From: Bugula neritina | Lineage: Eukaryota; Bryozoa; Gymnolaemata; Cheilostomatida; Bugulidae | Reading direction: 5' to 3' | DNA length: 64,000 bases | Assembly (NCBI GenBank): GCA_964035545.1 | Contig: OZ037772.1 | Coordinates: 5,233,733-5,297,732 of the forward strand | Part shown: positions 32,734-46,878 of the stretch, in pieces | How the letters are laid out: every line of letters begins with the position of its first letter | Position numbering within the stretch: the first letter of the stretch is position 1 | Notes under the pieces: generated by a model | The model's input: only the letters and a program-made list of their open reading frames with translations | Databases searched by the model: none | What the model was told of the DNA's origin: nothing | Translations under genes and position numbers: made by a program

Positions 32734-33232
32734 CTCTTCTGAACGACAAGAAGGAAATGTTACTAAAAAGTTTAGTTAGTCTACCAATAAATTTTTATTT
32801 ATGCTCAAATTTAAGAAAACCTATATGTATTTCAAGCATGAGTTTTGTGTTGTTTTGTGTTATTATTTCAGCTATCGTGAAAGAGAAGAACCGTGCTCAT
32901 GTTAGTTGCTTAACTGAAGAGGCCGAAGCCGTGATTTATTACTACAATATATATACAAGATAATACTAAAATTATTACAATAAGTGAGACAATTGATCAT
33001 TAAGATTGTGCACAAAAATAGTAAAATAATAAAATAACAAATTACAAATGAATGTTTACATAAACACCGAACATCATGGATATATTAAGGCATTTAGTTG
33101 CTAATGATTGAGCTATTAGTGACGTTATTGCAGAGGTATTCAATGGCAGGTTAATGAGTTGATGATAATATAGCCTGCTTACATATACCATGGCATTAAA
33201 ACTATCACTGTGATTAGCTAAAGTGGACAGAA

Positions 33233-33277
33233 ATGTTCAATATGATGAAATTTCCAGTAACTGGAAAGCCATTTATT
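33233..33277 (+). other. Candidate first exon of the truncated fucosyltransferase
   Basis: ATG at 33,233 opens 15 codons (MFNMMKFPVTGKPFI) and ends in phase 0 at GTAAGT. The gap to the homologous acceptor at 33,763 is 486 bp. This matches the exon-1 design of both intact copies. Confidence 0.35.
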
Positions 33278-33763
33278 GTAAGTAACACATACTTATTCTT
33301 AATTGCTTAGTTTTATCATCAGTCACATCAATTCATATACTATTTCCCTCTTATTTCCTGCTGAACTAATTTTGGTTTTATTGCTTACTTTATAAATTTT
33401 TATTATAATTATTTGTAGCCTAATATCTGATCTCATCCACACAATTTTAGACTACAACAAAATGGCTTCATAACTTGCATGACCCTAGCTGTTGATGTGG
33501 TGAATATGAAACTAACATAATTTCATAGACGGAGTATGTGGCATTGCAGTTTCATCTCTAGCATTCTACATTTTATCCTTTTTGCTGCTTTGATTTTTCA
33601 TAATAGTTACTGTTCTGATTCTTTTCATGAAGCATTTTAGTCTAAGCAGCTATTTAACAGCAGTGTTTCTGGAATAATTAGTTATTCCTGTTTCAATTAT
33701 TGTTTAATTTTACCAAAATCCAGTTTTTGTTTGTTTTAGGTCAACATTTTTATACTTTTGTAG

Positions 33764-33930
33764 AAGTCAACACTGGCAATTTTAAGCATAGGATTGGCAT
33801 TTGTTGTCTTTCTTGCTGTCACAACTATACAATGCTGTACTTTATTGGCCCATTAGAACATTCACAAAGAATGTGACGTATAATTAGCTGGGAAATTCAA
33901 CCTTCACGGGTTGCAGCATCATATTAATGC
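33764..33930 (+). pseudogene. Truncated third GT10 fucosyltransferase copy
   Basis: After an acceptor (TACTTTTGTAG) the frame reads KSTLAILSIGLAFVVFLAVT, clearly the membrane anchor of the two intact copies (KSPLAALGIGFGVVVFLAVT in copy 2). It stops at TAG 33,854. Nucleotide similarity to copy 2 continues for some tens of bases past the stop (around CGTATAATTAGCTGGG), then fades. No catalytic sequence follows before copy 2 begins on the other strand. Expected product is at most a short membrane peptide; most likely a dead fragment. Confidence 0.75.
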
Positions 33931-34522
33931 AGAATAGAAAGAAATGTCTCACAAAAACATAAAGTGAGGACTGTTTGCAATGCTTATTACCATTACTCTC
34001 ATTGCTGTCTTAAAACTGACAAAACTACAAATGCCTATGATGGAATCGAGCTGATTTCCGTATTTGAGATTCAGTATGCTAATAGCAATTCTATTCTAGA
34101 AAGGATTCAGATTACAATAGATGTTTTTACACTGTATATACAATGATAAAAATACAGAATGTCTTGTGAATCTATGAGAAACTGCTTGTCTGTCAAAGCA
34201 AACATGGAATTTAATTTAGAATTAAAATTTAAGCTACTAGTTTATATCCAGCATTCTAAAAAGACTGAGTCTTCAAAGGTGAACTGTTATGTAGACCAAA
34301 ACTATAGTATATAAATGTGTACAGGGCTAAAGTTTCATTAATCACTTGTTTGAACCTATAAAGTCTAGACAAATCGCAAACATGTGAAGTCTCTAAAAAC
34401 TTTACCATTAGAAAACCTAAAAGAGAGTTTAAATAAAAGAGAGTTTAAATAACATTTGAGATAATTCTGAGATAATATCATAAAACGCAGATATTCATGT
34501 CATGCATTTAATTTATGACAAC

Positions 34523-34528
34523 TTTATT
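34523..34528 (-). terminator. Polyadenylation signal, fucosyltransferase copy 2
   Basis: AATAAA on the minus strand about 60 bases after the stop codon of copy 2. Confidence 0.5.
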
Positions 34529-34588
34529 CTCCATACAAAAGCAAAGTAACACAAAACACTCGACTTAAAGTTTAAACACATCATGTAG

Positions 34589-36972
34589 TTAGTGTCCAGT
34601 GGAACAGCTCATGCCATAATAATTACAATATTCTTTGTTTCGAGCGACATCTATACATTGACTGCTATTGTAGTGGTCACTTAACTTAGTCCATATCTTT
34701 GGAGGTTTAGTATGAGCAAATCTGCAGTAGGCACAGTGTTTGGACTCTACAATTAAATACAGAATTACAGCCTGAATGTTTTTGCTACAAGGCTAAGACA
34801 CTTTCATTCAGAAAAAACTAAATGATTTTTGAAATAATCCCCATTGACTATTTTCATAAGTTTTATTGCTTTTTGGCAGATATTCGTAATGTCACAATTT
34901 AAGGATATAATCTAGTCAAATGATTACCATTCTTATGTAGTCTATATTTATTTCTCCACTCCAAGTAATAGTTGAATGCCTTCTCATTACTAACAACATA
35001 ACGTAAATGTTCAGCTGAATGTTTTGGTGAAGTGAAATTCTTAACATGTATATAGCTGTTTGGAGGAGCGATATGTTCGTATTCTTCCATTCTCAGACCT
35101 CCCATTACAATAGGTATGACTAGGTCTGGTCCTTCTAGAATCTTCCAAAACTTTTCTGTTATATAATCCTCACATAAACTGTTTTCAAATGCCAGATAGA
35201 AATGAAAGTCTGATAAAGGAGGTTGTTCTTTCATAGGAACATTAGCAACCAACTTTGGAGCATATCTACTAATATACTTCTCACAGAGTGTCTGATAAGT
35301 GTATATAGAAAGTTGTATGTATTTAGCTAGCTCCACCGCATATTCAACGCGCCCACTAGTAACTTTGTATTCACCTTTCTCATCACAGTTTGATACAAAC
35401 CAAAGAGCTTTCACTTTTTGGCTAACACCTTGCCATTTAATGATATGATCAGAACTTCGTAGTTCAACGGCATATGCCCACATGTATCTCCAATCAGAGT
35501 CTTGTTTCAATACCATAGTGTAGTTAAAATATTCATTCCACTTGCGCATGTCTGTTGTTAGTCGACTTTGAGATTCTCCAGAATACAGTACCCAGAGCTG
35601 ATCAAATGGCTTTAAAGGAATGCGTTGGGGAAGCGCCCGTGCTACAAACACGGCTAAGTGGGTTTTGGGGTTCGGAGAAACCCAGTTGCTACCCAAGAAT
35701 CTACAGTGAAACGGGCCACACTGCAACTTCTTCGGCAAGACCACTCTCTCTTCATCCGAAATGTCGATATATTCAATATTTCGGACTTCATGTATGTCTT
35801 CTACAACATGTTTGTGTGAATTTCTTTCCAATATTGTGTCCTTGGACTTGGACGTAACATTCAATATCTTCTTTGTGGCGTGTTCAGATTCGAAAGCATG
35901 GCTCAACCATGTATTGGCTTGTAAAGGATCATATTCAAGGCTAATTATTCGCCAAGTTTTCGAATTATGCTCTGATGACCCAACAAAATACTTCAGCGTA
36001 GGTGTGACAGCAAGAAAAACAACGACTCCAAATCCAATGCCTAAAGCGGCTAATGGTGATTTCTACAATAAACAATATAGTAAATATAGTTGACCTGGAA
36101 CTAATATAAGCTTTCCTTTATTCAAATAGAATGAGAACTGAGACAAGACCAATTGCTATTCATCACTTTATACTTTAAAGTTTTTTTAACTATATGCGAT
36201 AACCACTGCAGTGCACTTTTGAAAAAATAATAAACTGGAAAATTTTACAGTATATCCCCAAATAGTAACATTGAAGTCTGAACACTGTAACATTGCGCTT
36301 TTTTGCACTTTTTGCCTATGCAATGCAATAGGTTGTCAATAACAATATAATATACAATACTTTGATGCTTGAAAAAAGGTTTTTTGTCACATCTCTGACA
36401 ACTTTAGCAGCTGATAAATAAAAACTCCAACTCAAAAGTGTTACTACCTCTATGGATCAAAATAATAAAACACAATGCTAACATCATATAGCCAAAACAA
36501 GCAAACACACTCATAGTACAAAATACCCAGCTGCTGAAAAAATGCTGTTACTAAGCAAAAGTTAACTCATAGTAAATCTCTGTACCGGTCATAGTCACTA
36601 GCAATTGCAAATAAATATCACGCAAGTTTATAGTCGCTATCCTGATAGAAAGGGCTTTTGTTAGAACAGGTTAAAGATTTATTTAGATGAGGTACAGGAG
36701 CAATTATGACTGGATGCTTTTCTTAACATAACCATAGCCTTTGTCTGGTTCAAACCCATGACTTTGTGTTCGTGTAAAAACTCATTTGCTATTGGCTATT
36801 TTGTCGCGTCCAGATCTGTGCCCAGAAAAGGTTTGTATAATATCACAGTCTAGTAATCAGTGTAAATTAATGATACAAGAAACCATTTAAAGTATTTTTC
36901 AATACAGAAAATGTAGATCTATCTTTCTAAACTCACCTGCCTTTGAAAAATACCAGTAAAAGTTCTCCCCAT
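34589..36972 (-). CDS. GT10 alpha-1,3-type fucosyltransferase, copy 2
   Basis: Exons on the minus strand: 36937-36972 (MGRTFTGIFQRQ, donor GTGAGT), 34928-36062, 34589-34746; phases 0 and 1 agree and give 442 residues. Type II membrane protein: anchor LAALGIGFGVVVFLAV, then a stem to about residue 120 and a GT10 catalytic domain. Motifs: GESQSR, NYTMVLKQDSDWRY, ALWFVSNC, LAFENSLCEDYITEKFW, VIPIVMGGLRMEEYEH. The last exon has CAYCRFAHTKPPKIW and NYYGMSC, Cys pattern as in copy 1. N-glycosylation sequons include NYTM and NFTS. Head points to the right, convergent with copy 1. Exact acceptor-linkage specificity cannot be told from sequence. Confidence 0.96.
36620..36776 (-). mobile_element. SINE copy in fucosyltransferase copy 2 intron 1
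   Basis: Minus-strand copy of the 40097-40313 SINE without its tRNA-like head: GGTTTGAACCAGACAAAGGC (B box remnant), AATTGCTCCTGTACCTCATC, then the tail ending in ATAGCGACTATAAACTTGCG. Confidence 0.8.
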
Positions 36973-37299
36973 AATGAGTGAAGGTATTTTTTAAACAGCA
37001 AATGAGACAAGACAACTGCCTGAGTGAACAGAGTTGCATGGTTAATATCTAAAAGACAATAAGATGAATAAACAACAGTGACAAAAGGTATCTTGTTGGC
37101 AATTCAAAAAACATATTTACAAATGTTTGTGTGTGTATAGAAGGGAATTGATTTTTCATAATAATGATACATTGTCTTCGTAGCTGATCAATTACTGAAC
37201 TCATGTAAACAAAGTGCTATAAGATCACTTTGTAACTGAAATATAGTAAAAGAGTCGCGGCATTAGCAGTCAGAGTGCTTAATTAGTGTAAAACCACGT

Positions 37300-37475
37300 G
37301 TAACGCTGCAATACTGTATGACACTGTGATTCTGTATAACACTGCAGTACTGTATTATATTGTGTAATGCTGTATGATACTGTAATACTGTATGACATTG
37401 CGTAATACTGTATGATACTGTAATACTGTATGACATTGTAATACTGTATGACATTGTGTAATACTGTATGATACT
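37300..37475. repeat. Minisatellite, right flank of the fucosyltransferase cluster
   Basis: Units of TAATACTGTATGACATTGTG (20-23 bp), about eight copies; the reverse complement of the unit at 26738-26985. Confidence 0.92.
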
Positions 37476-37639
37476 TATGTTAATGAAATTTAACTTTTTT
37501 ACCGAAACCATTCAGCAGATTGTCTCTCTTTTAAATGTATACATTGTAACAAAGTGAAGCAATACATAACAGTACATGTACAGTAACATATACACATGTA
37601 TGTGTGCATACATGTATGTATGTATGTATCTGTGTCAGT

Positions 37640-37785
37640 ATATACAAACACACACACGCACACGCACACACACACACGCACACTCGCACACCCACACACT
37701 CGCACACCTGCACACAAGCACACACGCACATACACACACGCACATACACACACGCAAACACACACACACACACACACACACAGAG
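37640..37785. repeat. (CA)n-rich microsatellite
   Basis: CACACACGCACA-type dinucleotide run with interruptions, ending in a pure (CA) stretch. All open frames here are repeat translations. Confidence 0.95.
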
Positions 37786-38119
37786 TTATAATTCTCAATT
37801 AAAATTGCATTTGAAAACTACTGAAGCATAGAGAAAGCAACTCTCAACACAAAATCAATTTCATCAACACTATAGTACTTCATGTCATACACTCTAAGTT
37901 TCAATTGAAGCTGCAATCAAAGTAAAATTTTATAGCCCGAGTTTTTGTTGACGTCAAAAAATAATTCATGAAAATCATCAAGACACTTCAACATGAATTT
38001 AATTTGAGTCTGCTTTTTGTACTAATACTTTTAAAGGAAATTTTTGAAAACTGGGAGTTATCATCCCATATAACCATGCAAGTTCCTCACAATTTTTAGA
38101 TATTCTATAGCTATAATTG

Positions 38120-38590
38120 TTATAACACAGTGTAATATAATATATTATAATATAACACAATTTAATAGAACATAATGCAGCATTATATAATATAACATAA
38201 TATTACATAATATAATATAGCATAATATAATGTAACATAACATAATATTACATAACATATTATAATATAACATGATATAACATATTACAATATAACATAA
38301 CATACTATTACATAATATAAAATAATTTAATATAATTTAACATAACATAATATTACATAATAAATTATAATATAATATAATATAATATAACATAATATGT
38401 TATAACATAACATAATATTACATAATAAATTATAATATAATATAATATAATATAATATAACATAATATGTTATAACATAACATAATATTACATAATAAAT
38501 TATAATATAATATAATATAATATAACATAATATGTTATAACATAACATAATATTACATAATAAATTATAATATAATATAACATAATATAA
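38120..38590. repeat. AT-only satellite-like array
   Basis: Short TATAA/CATAA units that from 38,340 form higher-order units of about 63-69 bp (CATAATATTACATAATAAAT followed by TATAATATAATA), four copies. Confidence 0.92.
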
Positions 38591-40096
38591 TACTAGACTA
38601 CTCAATAACATCTGCTGCGTTAGTCCCATCGTGGAAATGTATATAGTTCGTGATAGTCTTGGGTGACACATTCTGCAGGTGCTTTCATTCTTACAAGAGT
38701 CATAATTAACAATAGAAAAAGTGCAGGTTATTCATAATGGTCCGTGAGCTATTTCGAAAATCTCATGGTATAAGCTGGGCCAAGTCTACAAAATACAAAT
38801 ATCAGACTATACCATTGAGATATGTGGCAGTTAGCACATTCTTTCCTATTTAGTCCTGATTTGGTTTATGACAGATATGTACAGGTGAGTGCATATGCGT
38901 GACACAGTGAGATAGTTGGCAGGTATGTTTTATAGGTCATTGGCATGTCTGTATTGTTCCACCTGTCATAGCATTCATTGTCATCTTAACCTGCCTGTAT
39001 TAGCTGTCACTGCACCTTTCATCTATATGTGTGCTATATCAATCTCTATCTGTCTGTATATCTATATTCATATTATGCTATAAGAGACACCCATATAGGA
39101 AAAGTCTGGAAAACATAGAATAAACTTGGTAAGTTGCTATAATTACCTGAACATTTTATCAAACACAATTTTTCCTGTTAAACATGCAACACTTATGTCA
39201 ATATATGTCAATGTAGCTTTGCACTGCAGCCTTCTCGCACAGAAAGATGTTGAATGTTTGGCTTTGGCTCTCAATCATTACCTAAAATATTTCGAATATA
39301 AATCATCAATTGTCCTAATCATAATCTAATATTACATATAAAGTCAAAAGTTTCTGTTACGGTTAGTTCATGAAAGCGATTGCATTTAAACTTAAAATCG
39401 TAAAATGTAAAAATAAGTTATTAATACATTTTTTTCAAAACACATTTCAAACTCATCAAAATTGCAAAACTAAAATTAGCGCATTATGTATTGAAGATCA
39501 TTAAGCGTCTTTACTTTTCATTAGCAATTTATTGTTCTTTCAATTGAAGTGTTCTACATGGGAAAAATTATTTAATAGCCAACACAAAATATACAATATA
39601 ATTAAAGTTTCACAGTCTATATTAGTGGCTATAATATGATCAACATCTTAATTTATATAATATAAGAAAACAATAGATATTTAGAAATTAAAATAACATA
39701 AGAATGTATCTCAGTTTTAGCAATATATTCATATCTGAAAATAAACTATACAACATTTTGTTATATTACTAAAACTTACTCAATTGTTATACCATCTTAT
39801 TGTTGTGTAACATGCTATAGTGTTTTACATTCTTGTATGAAAGTATCCCATATATGATAATACATTAATTTTGCAATTTATAAGCATTGTGTGGAAATAA
39901 TAATGTTTTATAATAACTGCATTATAAAATGCTACATCAAGTAATATAACAGTATGTATTATATTGTACATTATAATGTGTGTAGCATATTATATGGTAT
40001 TGTACTAGTGTATACTAATATACTCTATCATACTACGTTGTGATATACTAGGCTGTATAATTCAACATTTCTTAATAATATAATGCATTATAGTGA
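38591..40096. other. Intergenic, no gene seen
   Basis: AT-rich sequence with only short, composition-driven open frames on both strands. Confidence 0.5.
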
Positions 40097-40313
40097 GGGA
40101 GCAGCCGTGGTCTAGGGGTTAGAGCGTTTGCCTAGTAAGCACGAAGGTCATGGGTTCGAGCCCTGCCAGAGGCCATTGGTGATGTTAGGAAGAGCATTCA
40201 ATCATAATTGCTTCTTTGCCTCATTTAAATATGTCCTTAGCCCGATTTAACAAAAACCCTTTCTATCAGGTGTTTTCTCACAGGGATAGCGACTGTAAAC
40301 TTGCGTGAGTTTT
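40097..40313 (+). mobile_element. tRNA-derived SINE, most complete copy
   Basis: Starts GGAGCAGCCGTGGTCTAGGG with A box (GGTCTAGGGGTTAGAGC) and B box (GGGTTCGAGCCC). A body follows (CCATTGGTGATGTTAGGAAG, CATTTAAATATGTCCTTAGC, TTTCTATCAGG) and an end GACTGTAAACTTGCGTGAG with a T run. Related copies in this window: 20070-20263, 25825-25912, 36620-36776, 48880-49021. Confidence 0.9.
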
Positions 40314-41144
40314 TTTTATAATGCATTATAGTGCATTGTAATACTAAATTTTAATGTATCATTGCTTAATACTGAAATTCAATATACAAGTTTATTGCAA
40401 CGGCGTATTATTGTATTATAGTGAATTGTAATGCATAGTATACTGTTATATACTACATGTTATTCTGTGGTGTTATATTATAAAGCTCATATACACTTTT
40501 TTCTTCTAATATGGAAGTACATAGAAAGCAGCACTCACTAGGCAAAACATAGTTTTCCAAGTACACGTTTGCTATGGATGAGCTATTCAATATACATGTT
40601 AAGATGTACTGAATAGAAAAGAAAGAAGTCAAATAACACATTAGCCATTGTTAAGAGATGGTAGCAGTGTTAATATCTATTCATTAGCTTAACTTCAGTA
40701 TGTTTGGAATTATCTCTTTGATCTGGCTTTTGTTTCAAGTGCATAGAGTTTAAGTCAACTCTATGACCAATGTCTAGTATTTGCGTGACTGAAGTTTTGA
40801 GCTTATAGCTATCCTTCATTTCAGTGTGAAAAACTTGGAGTGGAATCAATTTATTTAGCAATGTTTTTGCAATGTAACTTCTACAGAAGATAGTTACAAA
40901 TTTTATCTTAACTAAACACACCTTCAGATTAGGATGAAAGTATATTTAGGATGCACTTATTAGAAATTGACTTCTTTACTTTTAAACTTTTAAGTTTTGT
41001 TTGAAATATTTAAAAAATATGCTTTAATTTTTTGCAATTTAGCAAACTCACTCTTGCTAATATTATTAGCTTTTAAAAACAGTTTAATTTGTTATATGTA
41101 AAATTTGCTGATTGACCAAGTAATATCTACTGAATGCAAACAGT

Positions 41145-41402
41145 AGTAGCAGCAGTATAAGTAGCAGTAACACTTATAGTAGCAGTAGTAGTAGTAATAG
41201 CAGCAATAGCAGTAGTAGTAGTAGTAGTAGCAGTAGCAGTAGCAGTAGCAGTAGCAGTAGCAGTAGCAGTAGCAGTATAGCAGTAGCAGTAGCAGTAGCA
41301 GTAGCAGTAGCAGTAGCAGTAGCAGTAGCAGTAGCAGTAGCAGTAGCAGTAGCAGTAGCAGTAGCAGTAGCAGTAGCAGTAGCAGTAGCAGTAGCAGTAT
41401 TA
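41145..41402. repeat. (AGTAGC)n hexanucleotide array
   Basis: About 125 bp of pure (AGTAGC) on each side of one TATAGC interruption, preceded by AGT/AAT/AGC triplets. Open frames encode poly-Leu or (Ala-Thr)n and are artefacts. Confidence 0.95.
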
Positions 41403-41438
41403 GTAGAAAACTGGTCAAATTTTACACTTGTAGTATAT

Positions 41439-41946
41439 GTTACCAAAAGTTACAAAGCAAAGACTAAATTATTTTTGAAGTTTAAAGTTAAATTACCCAC
41501 GCCTTAGCCTAGGGCCACACTGTGCGTATTTTCGCATGCGAACATTGAAATCACAAGTAGCAAAGGTGTCCACTGTAGCGTCAGTGAGATTGGAAAACTA
41601 CTAGCTAATAATATTTGCGCTTAACTTTACTGCTCGCCTTGTTGCTATGGCTATAAGTGCCGGATAAATGAAGTTTTCATTTTTAAATCGCACTCGCTTT
41701 CAATAAAACGCAATTTACTGGAATGTAGCACTAAAACAAAAAAATTGGGCTCGCTAAATAATTACCAGCCAATTAGGTGACGACGACAAAGACGATTCGC
41801 ACTTGCGTTCAGAATGCTGAGTGACAAGTGCGATTGCGAATTTTTGCATGCGAAAATACGCACAGCGTGGCCCTAGGCTAAGGTGTGGGTAATTTAACTT
41901 TAAAATTCAAAAATAATTTAGTCTTTGCTATGTAACTTTTGGTAAC
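41439..41946. mobile_element. MITE with ~100-bp terminal inverted repeats
   Basis: 508-bp element. The ends GTTACCAAAAGTTACAAAGC and, inverted, GTTACCAAAAGTTACATAGC continue as a long inverted repeat through AAGACTAAATTATTTTTGAA, GTTAAATTACCCAC, CTTAGCCTAGGGCCAC and GTGCGTATTTTCGCATGC. Both sides are flanked by TAT, a possible 3-bp target duplication. No transposase inside. Confidence 0.88.
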
Positions 41947-43782
<1,836 letters not shown>

Positions 43783-46700
43783 TTTGTTGTCAATCTATAA
43801 TACAATGTAATAATATTAAATTAAAATTATAGTAGGTATTATAGCTTATAATATTTCAGTTTGAGAATTACTAGCAAATGTGCAACTAACATATTAACAC
43901 AAACCAGTATGTTGCACTGTGTGTACAAGCAAAATATTATTTCTTATGAAACATCATCGGACACCCCGTAACCATAGATAGAATTAGTATTGTTACGACA
44001 CTCAATGCAAACAGAGGGTTCTGTTACTGTTACTGGGAGTCAATTATCATAGTTTACTTGATACTCTCACAGCCCTCTTCCTGAACAGGACAGGGTGGAG
44101 ATAGGTGAACCCCCATCCGATTCTCTCACAGAAATTTCAGAAACTATAATAATCTAAGGTTTTACTATTGCATGACATCGTAGGAAATTAATAGCCCACA
44201 CTTCATAGTTGAGATTTACCCAAAACTTTCCCCTTTCATTGGAGTTTATGGAGTTGTCATATTTTGTAGTTTTTACTTCTATTATACTTACCTTTAGTTT
44301 TTTTACTTCTATGTAACTTAGCTGAGTTAATTTATTAAAATTTAAACCACAGAATATATGTTGGCCACAAACTGCCACAGCAATTTTGTGGAGTTTGAAA
44401 TCTCAGAAATATTTTTGATGGGCTCACAAAAATAACCTGGCAAGCTTCCAAACTAACTTATTATTTTTAACTAGTAAAAAATTGTTTAAAATTCTAATTT
44501 ACCACAAACTTGGCTTACAACCTTAATGCAAATAATAAGCGATTATTAATAGAAAAAAATACAATATTTCTATAAAATATATATATATATAATCAATTAT
44601 ACCTACTTTTAGAAAATCAAAAGTTACCGACGTTAAAAGGCTGGCTTCCTGCACCACCAGCCTTTAACTCATTTGACCCAACATTTGATAATATGAGTAA
44701 AATTTAAATATAGAATCATATTAAAAGAGAAGATAACTTCTTATTATAATATTTTCCCATAACACTTATCCATCTAATTTATTATAGAATCACAAAAGAA
44801 GTTAGGCTTTTGTTATAATTATTGTATAAGTAATTTAATATCAACACAGTCAAAACTGGGTTGACATGTATATGCCTTTAGCTACAATTATGTAGGACAA
44901 GTAATAATTAGGTCAAATAATACAAAATATTTCTATCTATTTGAAAGACTTATACACACACAGCAGCTTTGTTTATATTAATTTATAAACACTAAAAAAT
45001 ATCGCCTCACTATATAATTAGACTGAGGTCAAATCCTTAGTTTAAGGGGTGGAACCCAACCCAACCCTACTGCAGTTAAAGTTAAAGTTAAAGCAGTAGT
45101 TTCTGCACACAATGGCAAACATTAGATGTCATTACAGAAGAGACACTCTGGTATCTTATATCATATTAAATTGGAATCATAATTAGTAGAGCTGCACTGA
45201 TATCATTAGGGAGTTCAAATATTTATGCAGATTGTTTAATTGAATTTGTAACGGGATTTCTTTGACTTACTTGGAGCTTTGCCAGATGTGTGTCTCTTAT
45301 TAATTATAACATTGTATTCAGCCAACAAAGAGACAGAAGGTTGATTAATGACTCGTTATCACTCACGTGATCCACTAAGCTGCAGATAATTTTAATTAGA
45401 AAGGGAAAACTGCAGATAGTCTCTGAAGTAAGCGTTCACCATTTTTATCAAACTGTTGATAAATGAAGATAAAAAAACAAATTAGCAATTTTCAAACCTC
45501 TTTTGTGTAGCAAATATAATCCTTAATTCTATTTACTTTGTCAATATACTTTTAACCATTATGCAGGGCTGAACCGGTATTGAAACTAAGCCCTACTATG
45601 TATGGTTTGCATATAGTTTTTATTCACAAAACATTAAAGTATGAATTAAAGCGTAAACAACATATTATTATCATAGAAATAAATTCTATATTGTTCGCAA
45701 TTTGGACTCGAGACTTCAACAGAAATATCTTTTGTAAGTTTTTATTCAAAGTGAAATATCCAAATTTTGAATAATATACATGACGGTATGCTAGACTATT
45801 TGAACATAGATTAAACTTAAATGTGAGGCCAAGGCGTTCAATATTTATTCTCTAATAGAGATTTTAAATAAATTTAAAGTTGATTGCTTGAAATTTGTGT
45901 TACAGTTTGTACTATAGTTCAACAGGGGATGAAAATATTTGTCTTTCATTTGTATTTGAGGTATATCTAAAGCATTGTCTGAAATGCAAGGGGCTTCTCA
46001 CTAAACCAGGGTATAGCTATGCAGCTTTTATTACACTTTCTGTAGTACAGCTATTTCCTGTCACCCATAATGCATTGGCCACACCTTCCTGTTCTATTGT
46101 TGATTTCATATTATTTATTAGTCATGCATAGTGTTTACATCTCTCTTAGGACATTACATTGCTTAGCTTCATCTATCACTATTTCCAGTATAGCTATATA
46201 ATAGCTCTGTCATTCTTAAAAAGCAATCATTCATAGTAATTCTAGTAAAATCCTTTCCAGAAAGAGAAGACAACTATACACAAATTATATACGATTAATT
46301 GCAGGAATATTTTGCTTAGCCCCTTAAAGTTGTGTTAAGGTTGAAAAGTAGTTTATATGGAATCAATTAGCATCTTACTTTTGATGAGTTATAAAGTGAC
46401 TTTTAGAAAGAATGCTACAACTTTTAGCAAGTGGATTTGCATTTGGTTATCCGAGTAATTATACGCTGCAAAAGAGCAGGTTTCGAAGCCTTTCATACAA
46501 GAAATATTTTATCATGCAAACTGTTGACTTGAGGAAGTTTTTTAAACTCAAAACTTGCCTTTGTTAATGAAGTATCCTGCCCAAAGTGAGGCATATATTA
46601 AGTGATGCAGTGAATGGTGAATAGGTATTTATTATACTAAGTAAACACTCTGTAACTCATCAATTTCTAGAGAAACCTGTAATCAGTGGGAGTTGTTTTC

Positions 46701-46878
46701 TCTAAAACCAGAAGTTTTCAAGAACAGTTTTTTTCATAATAATACTATAAATATTTTGAGCTGCAGTTGCAACATGGATAGAAACTAGTAACTTCTTCAT
46801 TGCATCTACTCAGAATCAATTTCTGTGAACTTAAACATTTCTTTACTACATAGTCTCCATAATACCTATCTATAAAAC
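43783..46878. other. Intergenic, no gene seen
   Basis: AT-rich. The frames at 45580-45774 and 45895-46131 are open but have no recognisable domain, splice context or codon signal. Confidence 0.45.

Noticed and set aside
35555-36093. Plus-strand frames over fucosyltransferase copy 2
   Set aside because: Antisense shadows of the real minus-strand exon.
37499-37831. Several overlapping His/Thr or Cys/Val frames
   Set aside because: CA microsatellite translations on both strands.
41092-41446. Poly-leucine and Ala-Thr repeat frames
   Set aside because: Translation of the AGTAGC hexanucleotide array.
43930-44150. Segment with CCCCCATCCGATTCTCTCAC and similar, suspected transposon coding
   Set aside because: Frames break quickly on both strands and no motif could be recognised.
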